This document shows, piece by piece, positions 23,229 through 35,397 of a DNA stretch of 64,000 bases. The stretch is taken from contig JAUCBN010000054.1 of NCBI GenBank assembly GCA_035048815.1, positions 11,284,001-11,348,000 on the forward strand, read 5' to 3'. Position numbers and translations under genes: made by a program. The notes below the pieces were generated by a model. The model saw nothing but the letters and a program-made list of their open reading frames with translations. It searched no databases and was not told the origin of the DNA. This DNA is from Abelmoschus esculentus. Its lineage: Eukaryota > Streptophyta > Magnoliopsida > Malvales > Malvaceae. Positions within the stretch are counted from its first letter, which is position 1; every line of letters begins with the position of its first letter.

Positions 23229-24960
23229 TTAAAGATGGAAACGCGAGCCGTTGATTATAAAACAGGCAACCCGAAAACCCGAGATCAAGGACGACAACCC
23301 GAGAAATAAAAACCCGGCGAAACCCAATGCCACGGATATATCAGATTGCACGCAGAACGAGTTCGACACCGTACACGTGTCCGTACTCTTTAACGTCTTC
23401 GCCAACGCTGTTCCCGCGGAATCCGCCGACAGCAATAAATACGCAAATACCTAATTCAATTTTAAATTAATTTATAATTTAACAAATATATATAAAAGAT
23501 GAAATTTCATAAAAGGTCCTTATATTATGTTTTTAATACATTTAAGTCTTCTATTACAATTTAATTACTTTTAACATGTACAGTTGAATTTTTTATTTCT
23601 ATTGAAAGTAATTAAACCTTGGAAGATAGACTTAACTCTTTAAAAGAAAGAAAGTAGGGACTTCTTACACAATTTTACCATAAGAAAATTGAAATGCTTG
23701 GAAAAATGGAAATTTTAGTGAAAAAATATTTATAATGAAAAAATTTATATATTTATATTACTAAATTATAAATAAAATTATATTTGAATTATTTAATTAT
23801 TAAAAATTATATTTAAATTATTTATTTATAAGTAAAATTATATTTGAATCATTTAATTATTAAAAATTATATTTGAGTTACTCAATTATGAGTAAATTTT
23901 TGATTGAATATTTTTTATATTTAAAAAATTATATAATTTTGATATTTTTTATTTAGAATCATTTGTATACCTTCGTTAATATTAAAATATTTTATTTAAA
24001 ATTATTAATTAATCTAAGACATAAATCAATAAACTTTCTTCTAAATATAAAATGTGACCCAAATATAAATATTATTGGTAATTGGATGATCTAAATATAA
24101 TATTATTTAAAATATATATATTTAGTCACTAAAACATCGGGTTTAGAATACTTATATATATAATTAATCTATTAATATTATTTTTAGTAGACTTAAATTC
24201 GAAGATATTTGTTAGAAATATGAGTGAATTTCATTAAAGATTTAAAACAAATAATACCATGAAAATATAAAAAAATGAAATTATATTATACTAGGGATTA
24301 AAGTCGTTAATAAAACATAATGTAGGGACTTCCATGTAATCTGACCAAAACTGAAAAGTGTTGAAATTTAGGAATTTCAAACAGTGATAATGAAAAGGAA
24401 ACCTGGTCGTGGCCGAAGTCGAACCAAACTTGGAGGATTTCGGGGAAGAGAGTGGCGCCGGTGGAGATCTCCCAAACGGAAACGCCCATCTCGAACAGAG
24501 AATACAAAGCCACGATTGCGTTCGCCGCGAAAACGAATCTGAGGTAAGATATCGCGTTTCCGTTATAATTCTTAAGCTTTTTTAAAAGAACAATTGATAG
24601 GATTCAAATCTCTGAAGGAACATAAATTCGAAATCTCATGCTTCTTCTTTTCATTTTAAAATTATTTGAATTACAAGCTAAATAAGCGCGCGCTTTCAAA
24701 TTTACTTGGAAAATAAGTTAAGAAACTAACCTGAAAGCGTCGAAATCGAACCAGTGAGGGGAATTGGAGCCGCGAGAGTTAGTGACCATGAAGACGGAGG
24801 AAGCGAGTGAGAAAGTGAAAGCAGTGACTCTGAAGACTAAAATCAGTGAGTTGAATCGTCTGAGCTTACGGAGCGTCACGGTGTTGTGGAATGGAGGAGT
24901 AGGGTTCCGGTGGTGCGGGGAAGGGGTGTCGCCGTTGCGGAAAGCGTGTGGCGACCGCAT
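23229..24960 (-). CDS. CASP-like membrane protein (CASPL4-type, DUF588)
   Basis: Exons in transcript order (plus coordinates): 24731-24960, 24403-24538, 23229-23450. They total 588 nt, 195 residues, and all phases agree. A short Pro/His-rich cytosolic N terminus leads into four membrane segments: L-I-L-V-F-R-V-T-A-F (TM1), F-V-F-A-A-N-A-I-V-A-L-Y-S (TM2), V-F-A-Y-L-L-L-S-A-D-S-A-G-T-A (TM3) and S-V-A-L-G-F-A-G-F-L-F-L (TM4). The conserved Arg in TM1 and Asp in TM3 of the CASP/MARVEL-like fold are present. Q-V-W-F-D-F-G-H-D-Q before TM3 is typical of the CASPL4 group as I remember it. Likely a plasma-membrane scaffold; the exact role is unknown. Intron 2 (952 bp) carries an AT-rich inverted-repeat element. 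Confidence 0.88.
23690..24120. mobile_element. AT-rich inverted-repeat element with internal subrepeats, copy 1 (in CASPL intron)
   Basis: The left half is built from repeats of the type AATTATATTTGAATTATTTAATTATTAAA. The right half has the inverse (GACCCAAATATAAATATTATTGGTAATTGG). The centre TTTATATTTAAAAAATTATAT is shared with copies near 46.2 kb and 63.2 kb. Confidence 0.6.
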
Positions 24961-25984
24961 GATGATGATAATGAACGGTTGTGATGATTTGGTGAAGGGA
25001 ATGAAAGGGAGGGAACGGGAGATTCATGAGATGAAAAGAGAAGGAATTGTGTAGAGAAGAAGGAGGCGAAGAGAAGGGGAATCACGGGGGAGAGAGGTGG
25101 GAGTCATGGGATTAGGGCGGAAAATGAGAGGGAAAGGGTTTGGGAAAGAACGGAAAAGTGGAAGAAAAAAAGAAAAAGAGGGAAAAGGTTGGGAAAAGTT
25201 AGAAGAAAAGGGAGAATGAGTTTTTTTTTAATAATTTTTTTAACGAATCGAATCGATTTAAATTAAAATATTTATTAATTTTTTAAATTAAACTCAACAA
25301 AAACATTTATTTTAAAAAAAACCAACTCAAATCATTTTATCCATAAGATATAAAAATATTATCAAAAACATTAAAAATATATAAACAAATATTATGTTAT
25401 TATCAATTTTAAAACTATTAAATGATTCCTTTAAAATTAAATGTTTACTAGTAGAATTTTATTAAATTTTAAAATTAAATATATAAATAAATATTATCTT
25501 ATAATCGATTTTTATGTTTAACAATATTATTAATTACTTAGGTTAGAGATGTAATGTTATATTTTTTAAAATAAAATCGATGATCAAAATCTTAATATTA
25601 TAAATAATTTAAATCTAATTAAAAATTCCATCTTATAATTGACTTTTGTTATATTCAATGTGTGTGAAGTGAAAATGTGAAAATGAAAATAAAAGTGTTA
25701 CTAGCATTCATTATAATATTAAAATTGAATTTTAAAAATGAGATACACATTTTAAGGAATGTTAGTATTGTTAACATTGAAATATAAATGAAATTGTTAA
25801 TATATTTATTAATTGAGATAAGATTAAGTTATATAATGTAAAAAAATTAAATTATATTGTGTAAATTTTTTTTAAGTTTTGCATGTTTTTTGATTTATTG
25901 AATATCGGAAATAGATGATTTAGATTAATTTCTTATTCTTTTCAAGTAATAATCTTCGCATAATCGATTGTTAATCTAAGTAAG
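24961..25984. other. CASPL 5' flank and AT-rich spacer
   Basis: About 24961-25230 is purine-rich on the plus strand (pyrimidine-rich leader and promoter of the minus-strand CASPL gene). From 25230 the sequence is almost pure A/T with no frame. Confidence 0.4.
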
Positions 25985-26400
25985 ATTGTAAATGAGACGA
26001 GATAGATCATGAGCTACTTGAGCTCGACTTTGATCAAAACTTGACTCGATTAGACTCGGCTCAAGTTCTTGACAAGCTGAGTCGAGTCGAGCTACATGAT
26101 ACTCAACTCGAAAAGCTCACGAGTTACTCGAAAATATAAATATATTATTTTTTTTGTTTTTCATAATATAATATCTAAATTTTTAAACTTAAAACCCTAA
26201 AATCTAAGCATAAGTCTTGAACCTAAATTAACACACTAAACTCTAAAATTAACAAAGTTTGAATTTACAATTTGTGTATCATTTTTTTCTTCATTAGGCT
26301 TTAAATGAGACGTGACAAATAAGAATTACTCAAGTCTAACACGATTAAAGATCAATCAATACTTAATTCGATTAGGCTCGAATAAATTATAAGATTTAAG
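25985..26400. repeat. Two decayed copies of a GCTCGACTCG-type element
   Basis: TAAATGAGACGAGA..ATGAGCTACTTGAGCTCGACT..GACTCGATTAGACTCGG at 25992-26060 recurs more decayed at about 26304-26390 (TAAATGAGACGTGA..GATTAGGCTCGAA). The sequence type is shared with the element at 49.5 kb. A CCCTAAA-like patch (26190-26260) lies between them. Confidence 0.5.
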
Positions 26401-28864
26401 GATTAATTCTTAAAAATTATGAAAATTGAAGCAAAATATCTAAATTTAAAAAAAAAAAAATAGGGTGAACACGGGTCATCCAAACATATATGTGGCTCTA
26501 CAGGTGCATTTACCCTATTATAAAACCTTTTATATGTATCCTTATAAACTACGATACATATTTCTTAACAATTCAACCATTGAATTTCATGTTCTATTTA
26601 CGTAGATCATATATAATAAATTTATAAAATTATATAAAATTCGCTTAATTTTATACCAATGTAAATAAATCTATCTCATGTGTGTATATAAATGAATTAA
26701 ATTAAATAAATTCTAAATATTTTGAAGGATATATAAAATTTATACAATCCATTTTAGGTGTAAAATGTCACAGCCCGACAAGAGCAATAGAAGTGTGATA
26801 ACGTTAAACAGACTTTTCTTTAGTTTTGAGTCAGTTGGGCACACCTGACTTTTTCAGTTCCCATTCATTGGGTTCTGTGCTGCACGCGCTCTGCACTGTT
26901 TCTTTACTTCATATTAGCTTACCACCTGTCCGCTTATTATTGGCCAGCATATTATGTCAGAATCCCTGTCTTCCTATCGTGTCTGAACATAAGTATGAGA
27001 TTATAATTTTCCAAAGGCTTTATAATGATTTTTTTGAAACAAAAATATTATTTCGATTTTTTAATATAAATTGTATTAAATAAATATTCATATTTAGACC
27101 CGACTGTGAGAAGAGTATCTCAATCAGTCGCTCAGGCACCGATTAGCTTAAGATCCTTAAATTTAATTATTTTTTAATTTATTTTTTATAATTTATTAAA
27201 TAAATAAATAAATAAATTTAATAGTTAAAATTAATTTTTTAGATATATAAATAAATAAATTTAATAATAAAAATAAATATTTGAAATATTAAATTAATTA
27301 TTTAAATAAACGAGATAAATAAAAAAAATTGGTGTTATTTTTTTATGTCTAATATTAAAAAAATAAATTTTAAGCGTTAACCATAAATTGTAGAATACAA
27401 TTTTTAAACTTTACATTAATACCTTAAAATTTAATATTAAATCATAATTAACTATAAACCTGTCTTTTTATGTACCTATTTTTTTGTTGTTGGTACATAA
27501 AAAACACTAAAAAAGGGTAATTTTTTATTTATAATAAAAATATATTTCCGTTATATAAAAGAATACCGATTTTAGTTTTTATTCAAGGCCCAAAAAATCT
27601 ATAAAACAACCTTGTTCATATTTAATATTAATATTTAAATCCGAATTAAATAATGGAAAATTATGAATGCAGAATCATTGCAGAAAACGATTGATATAAG
27701 TATTATTAGGATCTTGTCACGAAAATGAAATATTTCATAAATTTATTTAATGAAAGATAATATGTACTGTGAGTTTGTGATATAATATATATATATATAT
27801 ATACACGAATAAGTATATTATATCTGTTAAATAATATTAAAATAATTAATAAAGATTAAAAATTTTAAGTATTTAATATATAATGATTTAAAATAAAATT
27901 TTAATTAAATTATATATTATATGTTTTAATATTTTAATAATTAGATCAAATATCCTAAAACTAAACTCAAAACTTGAAACACAAAACCTATAACTCTAAC
28001 TCTAAAAAAATAACCATCGTGAAAGTTTAAGATTTTAAGTTTATGGTTTAAAATATTTATCTAATTATTTGATAAAAATTAAAATACATATATATAAATA
28101 ATTTACTTAAAATTTTATTTTAAATATTTTATTATTTATTAAAATTTTTAAAAATTTTAAACTTTATTAATCAATATAATAATATTTAATTATAGTAGTG
28201 TTTAATAATACTTAAACGCACGTTATAATTTTTTATATATAAATTTAATAATACCTTTTTTTAATTTTGATCCCTTAGGTAGAAATTTTTTCATTACAAT
28301 AAAGCAAGTCTGCCGACACATTATGATCATAGACCTATTTATGGGTCGGATCGGATATTAATTTAATAAAAATTTATTTAATTTTGCCTCTAATAAATCG
28401 TAAGTTATTTTTTTTTCTAATGAATTGGTACAAATTAGGACTTGACATCGATTTGAACAACAATTTAATAAATATACCGACAGAACATTATAATAATAAA
28501 AATTATATAAAAACCATAAAGTTGAATAAAACACGATCTGGACCCAACTTTAAATCACCCTAAAAAATTTGGGTACAATGTCAACATTGACATTTTCTCA
28601 ACCATGAACATGTATATATGTATGTATGCATGCATGGACAACTTCAACATACTTTAATGGTTGTTGGCATTTTGGAGATTTGAATGTGAGAATATAGATC
28701 AAGATCATATCTTCGTATTCATGTTCGGATTTTGACATAAAATTTTAGAGAAAACGGAAGAATTTTTGAATCTCAATCAATTTTCAATCAGTTAATTTAT
28801 AGAAGACATTTAATTTTCAAGTTACTTGAATGAGTATCGAATATAAATATATCTAACATTGTTT
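26401..28864. other. AT-rich gene-free spacer
   Basis: Contains an (AT)n run at 27785-27805 and telomere-like patches in opposite senses at about 27955-28050. The frame at 26826-27083 is of more balanced composition but I recognise no protein in it. No gene is supported. Confidence 0.4.
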
Positions 28865-29235
28865 AATAAGAACTACTCTAGTCTTGTGGCATTTTTTTCT
28901 TTTGACACAATTTTTTTATTTTATCATCGTTTGACCCTTTTTTATTTTTATTTTTTTAGAGTTAGATTTGGTAATGTCTTAATTGATCAAGATAGTGATT
29001 ATTTTGTTATCATGTTGATCTTTGTTGCATTGGACCATCAGATTGAATTTAGATACACAGTTTATATTTCATGGATAGTTTTCTCGTGACGCTCGACTTT
29101 AATTTGCGATTGTCAATAGTCTTTTAAAAATTTGTTAACCTTTTGTTATTCATTTGTCGATGCAGTTAGATCTGTTTGTATCTATATTTTGTTTGAGTCT
29201 CTTGAATAATCTCATGTGGCTAATTCCGTGTCATT
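28865..29235 (+). repeat. Dispersed repeat, copy A
   Basis: About 370 bp that align with the reverse complement of 50560-50935. Shared stretches include GATTGATCAA (as AATTGATCAA), TATGTTGATCTT, TTGCGATTG, TTAGATCTGTTT (as CAGATCTATTT) and TATATTTTGTT. Both copies carry a similar open frame (28859-29089 here) with I-D-Q..Y..V-I-M-L-I-F. It may be the end of a retroelement; family not recognised. Confidence 0.6.
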
Positions 29236-29786
29236 GATTATAGAAAAATATTAAAATTATATATTTAGTGTACGATTATGACCGTAAAACCTCATTGTAA
29301 ATTTAGATATTTATTCTTTTTAACAAAACTTTCGATTTATATAAAAAATATAAACTTGTAAATTTTATATATTTTGTATCCTTGGATGAGCTAAAATTAA
29401 TGAGTGAGATTAATAATAAAAAATTAGATTATTCTTTAGAACAAAAAAAATAATTTAAAATTTTATTCTCAAATATTAACTTTCACAGATTTAACTATTT
29501 AAAAAACATGTAAAACATAACCTATTTCAAAACCAAATGCAACAAAATCTAGTTCAAATATTCCTTTTTGTCTCCTCCATATAATTATGGTTAGAGATCT
29601 TGGTTAGCTGCCATACAATATGCAAAGATATGCCCTAAGATTAGAAAAATTATTATAGGCCTTTCGATCCTAACTAAAAACATAAAAAAAAGTTGTAATG
29701 AAAAACAATAGAATTAAAAATCAGTTTAGATTTGCATTGATTTTAAATGTTATTACAATTTTATGAATTTTAAATTTTATAACCAC

Positions 29787-29828
<42 letters not shown>

Positions 29829-31777
29829 GAGAAAAAAAAGGAAGATTTAATGTTTGAAGATCAAGGAATAGAGGATGGGGTAAAGAAAAAGATGATGAAA
29901 TAAAAAAATTTAAATCATAAGAAATGTGACATAAAAATTATATATATTTATTTTATTAGATAAATTATAATTGAGATGATAAGATCTTAATTTTTTATTC
30001 TCGGTATTCAGTAGGTATTTAATATAACCGAGATCAATATCAAATATCTGTTATTAGTTTTTCTGTTGGTAATAGATAATGTTCTTTTGTTTATTTTTTC
30101 TTATCAAACTTTCTTTTTATGTATGAATATTATGAGTAAGACTCATGTTAAAACCTTAATTTTTAAGCCTACAATATTCTAATTTTATTATTTAATTTTA
30201 TTATTGGTAGTTGAAATTTTTTCCTCCTATTGCTCACATTTTCTTAATAACAAATCAATTGATCGGGTATCTAATATTAGTTTCGATTTCTACTAATAAC
30301 GAGATTGGTTCTTAAAATTTAAGATCTGATATAACTAAAACTGAAATTGATTTTAATTTTTAGGAACCAATAATTATCAAGATCAAAACTAACTCTAAAC
30401 AAATTGATCAGGTACTCGATTTTACGGGCCCCTAATCACAAGCCTAACAGGGAAAAGAAAAATCAAATAAATGCCAAGCAACTTTAATTTGGAAAGCCCC
30501 AATACCAGCAATCACCTAATGGAATCTCCAAAATCCCACACAGACAAAAATTAAACAAATGCATAAAAACAAGAGAAAATTATGTTATGATTACCTTTGT
30601 CTCATTTTGGAGGTCAATGGGGATTCATAACATAATTACATATCTATTATGAAATGATCATATTTTTTATGAAAAGAAAAAAAATATTATTATATATTTT
30701 ATTTAAAAAAATTAAATTTATATAAAAAATATAAATAATAACATATAAATCAATCAAACTTGAAATATGATACATAATCGATGATTGAATTTATTTTTAT
30801 AAAATGATTATATCAATCTAATTTTCTATATTCAGAAATTAAAATTAAAATTAAAATTAAAATTTTTAATGTTCTATCACAATAGAGAAAATGTGAAATT
30901 ATAAAATTTCATGTAAAATTAGATTAATAAAAAAATAAAATATATTAAAAATATATATTTTTTAGAGAATACCACTTCCCTCAACCTATTACAGTCCACT
31001 TGTTTCAATTTCATGATGCAGAAACATGATTATTGGACAATTCTATTACATGATTAGAAAATCAACAATGTAACTTTCCCGTATACAAATCGCCGGCTCT
31101 TCTAATCAACTTTAGGCCGGAGAGACAGACGCCGGAAGCATACATATTGCTCGGATTCAATTATGGGAGTTGAATATCCGTATATATTCGATACGAATAT
31201 ATTCAACATTTTAACAAATGTAATATCTCCTTGTTAATATCTAGATATATGATCAATTATCTACTTTTAATTCATCGTTTCACCTTCATTAATAAGGATT
31301 AGGTTCAATGGCAATATACATTGTTCTCCCAAAGAAATAAGGTGGGGCGATTCCGTACCCTCGAATTATTTTTTAACCTTTATCCCTTATTTAAATTTTT
31401 GTTTATTTATGAATTTATCCAAATTCTGGTTCCGTCTCTGAATACAAATTTAAACCTGAAAAATAATTTTATTAAGGGGGAGAATAACGAATTTCAGACC
31501 TAAATCATAAAATGAACATATAATTTGATAAATATGTCGGACATGAATAGTTCTCTATATATATTGTTTTGCCACGGCAGCTTGAGTCAACGTGAAACGC
31601 CCAACATATTCCAATTCTGTAAGAAGAAAAACACATTGGATTCCTTGACAGATATAGTAGTAACCATGTTTTTCAAACTAAGTCATGATTAAGTGTCCTA
31701 AATCCTAATTTGTCCACCATAAATACCCAGAACCAGACCCTCCTCCACTTAGTGCATGCACAGAGTAGAAGCCAAAC
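29236..31777. other. AT-rich gene-free spacer
   Basis: Includes a (TAA)n microsatellite of about 14 units at 29787-29829 and short AAAATT repeats near 30838. The last 150 bases (from about 31600) are more balanced and contain TAAATA at about 31720, fitting the promoter of the next gene. No other gene is seen. Confidence 0.45.
29787..29829. repeat. (TAA)n microsatellite
   Basis: An uninterrupted run of about 14 TAA units. Confidence 0.95.
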
Positions 31778-32217
31778 ATGAAGATCAAAATCCAAGTAAT
31801 TCTATCCTATCTGCTCATTGCACTTCTTACTTCTTCACAGTTCTCAATAGCCATGGAAACAGGCAAGTTCTTTCATGTTTTTTTGTTTTTGTTTTTTTTT
31901 CAATGGAACAAATGTCTCTTCGGACAATCTCATAAACAATACTGTAATAATCAGGGTTTACAGTGAACGATGATGTGGAGATAACCAGACCTGCAAAACC
32001 AAACACAGATTCTGTCAGCAGGTTCTTGTTAGCCACTTGGGTAAGTTTCTCTTATATATATGTATATATATGGCTGACATGGGATACAATTTTTGTTTGT
32101 CTGAATGCAAAAATTGTGAAGGAAACTGGAAGGAAGGTGACTGAAAACATGAAAAAGGTTCCATCAGCTCCAAATCCAAAAGGAAACAGGCATCCACCAT
32201 CCAAGCCAGGAACCTGA
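31778..32217 (+). CDS. CLE46: CLE46-like signalling peptide precursor
   Basis: Three short exons: 31778-31862, 31964-32040 (acceptor 31954 would also keep frame) and 32122-32217, giving 85 (or 88) residues. A secretion signal covers about residues 1-26 (I-Q-V-I-L-S-Y-L-L-I-A-L-L). A variable middle ends L-L-A-T-W, and a basic region precedes the C-terminal K-K-V-P-S-A-P-N-P-K-G-N-R-H-P-P. The core fits the 12-residue CLE pattern R-x-V-P-S-G-P-N-P-x-x-N. The extension N-R-H-P-P plus the upstream P-T/A-T-W recall Arabidopsis CLE46, which I remember as ending P-S-G-P-N-P-T-G-N-R-H-P-P. Here the usual Gly6 is Ala. Intron 1 uses a GC donor (AG|GCAAGT). Intron 2 is 81 bp; if retained the frame stays open. 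CLE peptides are apoplastic ligands of LRR receptor kinases. Confidence 0.8.
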
Positions 32218-33379
32218 ATTCGATTTGGATTCAACTGTACTATTGTTTCATGAGGCAGGGACGGAACCAGAAATCAAGACCAGGGACATATATATAATCC
32301 GAGAAGGAAGCCTATGATATTTATTCTATTGTATGGGAAATTTTGTGTGAATCTTTTTCTTCATTGGTGTATTTAATCCGTCATTGTTTGTTTAATTACT
32401 TTGAACATGATAATTCTAAAATACTATAACAACAACGCAAATGAAACTCTTGGCATAATTATTAAAAAATTAAGTCGGGTTAGGTTGGGGTCAGGTTTAG
32501 GGTAAAAATTCTTTGACCAGACCTGATATATTTTTATATATAATATATAATGTTTTTATTTTTTTGAGTCATATTTAATCAGATTTTTTATTAAAATATC
32601 GGAGTCGGATTATGGTCTAGTTATAATTTTTATTATGTAAAGTCTAGAGAAAATATATATTAAGGTTGGGACGAATATTTTAATTTTTGGGTTGGGTCGG
32701 AGAGGCTAAAAACCCGCCCGTTGCTATCCCTAATACAAGCTCTGTAAAAATTTATACAATCATTCGTATTTAAGCTATAAAAATTAAAACTTAAATCTTT
32801 AGTTCTAACACCATGAAACCTAAACCCTAAACCTTAAATTTTATATCCTATAATCTAAACCACTAAACTCTAAACTACAACCTAAATCTTTAAACCTTAT
32901 ACGCAAAAGTATTTCCCTTGAAGTATAACTTGATAATTGCAGATGACCTTTGAATGCTTTTATTCTCCTTTTACGCTACACAGTAAGCATTTTCCATTAT
33001 TTTCTATCCAAAAACGAGTGAGCCTGCCCTTAATAGGCAACCTATCTAAAATGATCATCCATGCAACATTAGAATGCCGAGGGATGTCTTGTATGCCATA
33101 CCAATTTCTCTGTATATAAGATAAAGGTGGAAAAAAATAATCTTGGATAGTTCTGCCCTAACCCCTTATCACTTGTCTTCTCAAATTACTATCATAAATT
33201 TCCATGGAAATGCATTGCTCATGAAGTAGGTTCCATGATGACATGGACGTAAGCAATGACAACTAACTAACCCTTACAAAACTTTCCCCAAGTCTTGTCT
33301 GAGTCCTACAACGAAGTCCTTCATATTCCTCAAGTGTGGAAACTACAACATATGCGCTACTACTATTTGTTCAGGAAAC
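32218..33379. other. Spacer with element remnants
   Basis: 3' UTR of the CLE-like gene, a truncated hAT-like end (32470-32738) and a CCCTAAA-like patch (about 32815-32900). The frame at 32937-33119 is not recognised. 33120-33379 is likely the original 5' flank of the receptor-kinase remnant. Confidence 0.4.
32470..32738. mobile_element. Truncated hAT-like non-autonomous element
   Basis: Internal GTCGGGTTAGGTTGGGGTC and TGGGTTGGGTCGG, and a right end CCCGTTGCTATCCCTAATA, which is of the same kind as the ends of the complete element at 48143-49060. No matching left end is visible. Confidence 0.5.
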
Positions 33380-33825
33380 ATGGCCTCATCTGTAGCCAAT
33401 TCCATTCTACAGTGGGTTACCATGATCCTTGTTTCATTTGTATCGGCAGCAGATCACTCGCCGTTCGAGTCTGAAGCCAAAGCTCTAGTAGAGAGTGGCT
33501 GGTGGAGTGGTGGGCTGGTGGCTATCCTTATAGAAACGATACTCCACGACATTGCGATTTGCGAATGGCCCGGTGTATCATGCAACACGTCTGGAAGCAT
33601 CACCGGAATTGACTTATCTGATGAAGGGTCCAATGTGGTTGGACATAGATTTGGGAAATTGAATCTCTCTGTCAATGTAGAATTGTTGGTGCAATTTCTT
33701 CAGCTTTGAGTTAGTTAACCAATCTTAAATCACTACTCAGTCTATGGGGCAAACTGAACTAGAGCTTGCAGGCCTTTGTGGCTGATTTTGGAACTGCTAG
33801 AATGTTTAAATTTTAAAAATCAAAA
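33380..33825 (+). pseudogene. LRR receptor-like kinase remnant (MIK2/At1g35710-like)
   Basis: The intact start reads M-A-S-S-V with a signal peptide, then an LRR N-terminal cap typical of the LRR-XI/XII MIK2-like group (E-A-K-A-L-V-E-S-G-W-W, then C-E-W-P-G-V-S-C-N-T-S-G-S-I-T-G-I-D-L), and stops at 33707-33709. Just downstream, at about 33773-33805, another frame encodes A-F-V-A-D-F-G-T-A-R-M, the DFG activation-segment motif of a kinase. Almost all LRRs, the membrane segment and most of the kinase are missing, so a large internal deletion has joined the two ends. The remaining 109-codon frame could encode only a secreted stub. Confidence 0.75.
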
Positions 33826-34161
33826 TAAAATTTAGTGATAATTTACGTAATCATACTATTATAATATAATGTTCAAAACTTTATAGTTTATTAGTTTTCG
33901 ATTTAATCGATTTATCTCGATATTTACTTTTTTGAATTTTTCATTCACTAAATTGTTGGGCTAGTGTGCTAGGCAATAGGCTTTTATATAAAGTCCAAAA
34001 TGATGGTATCATAATATAATGCAGCTTTCACTAAACTTTATAATATTCTTCATAGGATAATGCTCATCTTTGTAATCATCGACCAAAGCAATGTCCAAAT
34101 CTACATAGAATTCCTTCCTACCAAAAAAACCTTGCAACCTTTTCCATGCTCACTCTCTGTC

Positions 34162-34689
34162 ATGGAAGGCGGCAAACACGACGGTTTCGGAGATGGCAGA
34201 CTAACCATCATTTTAGCCGGTATGGGATCGGCGGCTTTGGTCGTAACAATCTACCATTGTATTGCCATAGGATGGTGTAACCGGTACTATAATAACCTCC
34301 GAGGCCAAACATCACAACAAACACAACAAGACCAACAACGACGACAACATGCTTTGGGACATGAGATGTTAGAGATTACAAGCTTGGAGAATTCGACGGC
34401 TGAACTCATCGTAGCCCACAAGTACCGAAAGGGCACAGGTTTAATCGACGACGATGGGATGTGCACGGTGTGCTTGTCTCAATTCGAAGAGGATGAAGCA
34501 GTGAAGATATTACCGGGATGTTCCCATTCTTACCATGCTTCATGTATAGATATGTGGCTTTATTCGCATTCTAGCTGCCCCATGTGCCGTACCGACGCCA
34601 CACCGTCGCCACAAATATCTCAACATCTATCGGATTCCGGTTCTGTGCGTCTGGATACAAGTATGTTGCATAATATTATAGAATCCTGA
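34162..34689 (+). CDS. RING-H2 zinc finger protein, ATL-like E3 ubiquitin ligase
   Basis: An intronless gene of 175 residues. One membrane segment lies at about residues 14-37 (L-T-I-I-L-A-G-M-G-S-A-A-L-V-V), then a Gln-rich linker (48-64), then a RING-H2 domain at about 101-143: C-T-V-C, G-C-S-H-S-Y-H-A-S-C, W, and C-P-M-C. The His pair and the Trp after the sixth ligand, which contacts the E2, are present. The size and TM-RING order match the ATL family of membrane E3 ligases. I chose the ATG at 34162 (M-E-G-G-K); an in-frame ATG at 34060 would add 34 residues without family support. The substrate is unknown. Confidence 0.88.
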   Translation: MEGGKHDGFGDGRLTIILAGMGSAALVVTIYHCIAIGWCNRYYNNLRGQTSQQTQQDQQRRQHALGHEMLEITSLENSTAELIVAHKYRKGTGLIDDDGMCTVCLSQFEEDEAVKILPGCSHSYHASCIDMWLYSHSSCPMCRTDATPSPQISQHLSDSGSVRLDTSMLHNIIES

Positions 34690-34977
34690 ATATCTTGATC
34701 AGAGGTTTATTGATTTCAATCTCAGCATCATAATCTTGAACTAATGCTTTTAGCTTTCCATGCAATGATATGATTATTTAGAATACTATTCGAAATTCAT
34801 TTTTCATATCATTAAAATTTTACGATCATATATTATTAATACATTAAATATTAATATCTTTTAAAAGAAAAACATTTGTCCCACATCGACAATTGTAGGA
34901 TAAGATATCTCCATGAACAATTGTATCCTTACAAATAGAAAATAAAATCAGTTAGCACCTTGTTTCTAAATGAAAAT
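34690..34977. other. RING gene 3' flank
   Basis: AT-rich 3' UTR and spacer with no further gene. Confidence 0.4.
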
Positions 34978-35227
34978 TCTACAACCGGCGTCGAACACCG
35001 CTGAACACCACTAATGTTGAACATTGTTGAACACCATTAAATTAATTAATAAAAATTTAAAATCTCAAGGACTCAATATGTAATTAATAAAAGTGTGATA
35101 AACTCAACATATTATTAATAATTATATGATTAGTCCTTTAGATTTTTATTCTTTATAAATTAATTTAATAATATTCAGCGGTGTTCAACATTAACGATGT
35201 TCAGCGGTGTTCGGCGCCCGTTGTAGA
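34978..35227. mobile_element. 250-bp fold-back element with GC-rich ends
   Basis: The left end TCTACAACCGGCGTCGAACACCG and the right end (reversed) TCTACAACGGGCGCCGAACACCG match, and the match continues inward for about 100 bp (CTGAACAcC.cTAATGTTGAACA..). The internal GAACACCGCTGAACACC repeats add hairpin structure. No coding capacity, so MITE-like. Confidence 0.75.
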
Positions 35228-35397
35228 CTCATCCGTTTCTAAAACACCTATTTAGTAAATGTAATAAAATAACGGTCAAATTTAATTCATAGCCCTTATA
35301 CTATATATAAATTATTGATTTAGTCGATGATTTTTAATTTGATCAATTTGATTCTTATATTTTAAAATTTTAAAATGTCACTCGTAAATCAAATAAG

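Noticed and set aside
26826..27083. Open frame of 85 codons in a balanced-composition patch
   Set aside because: Starts on a non-ATG codon and resembles nothing I know; it reads into pure A/T DNA.
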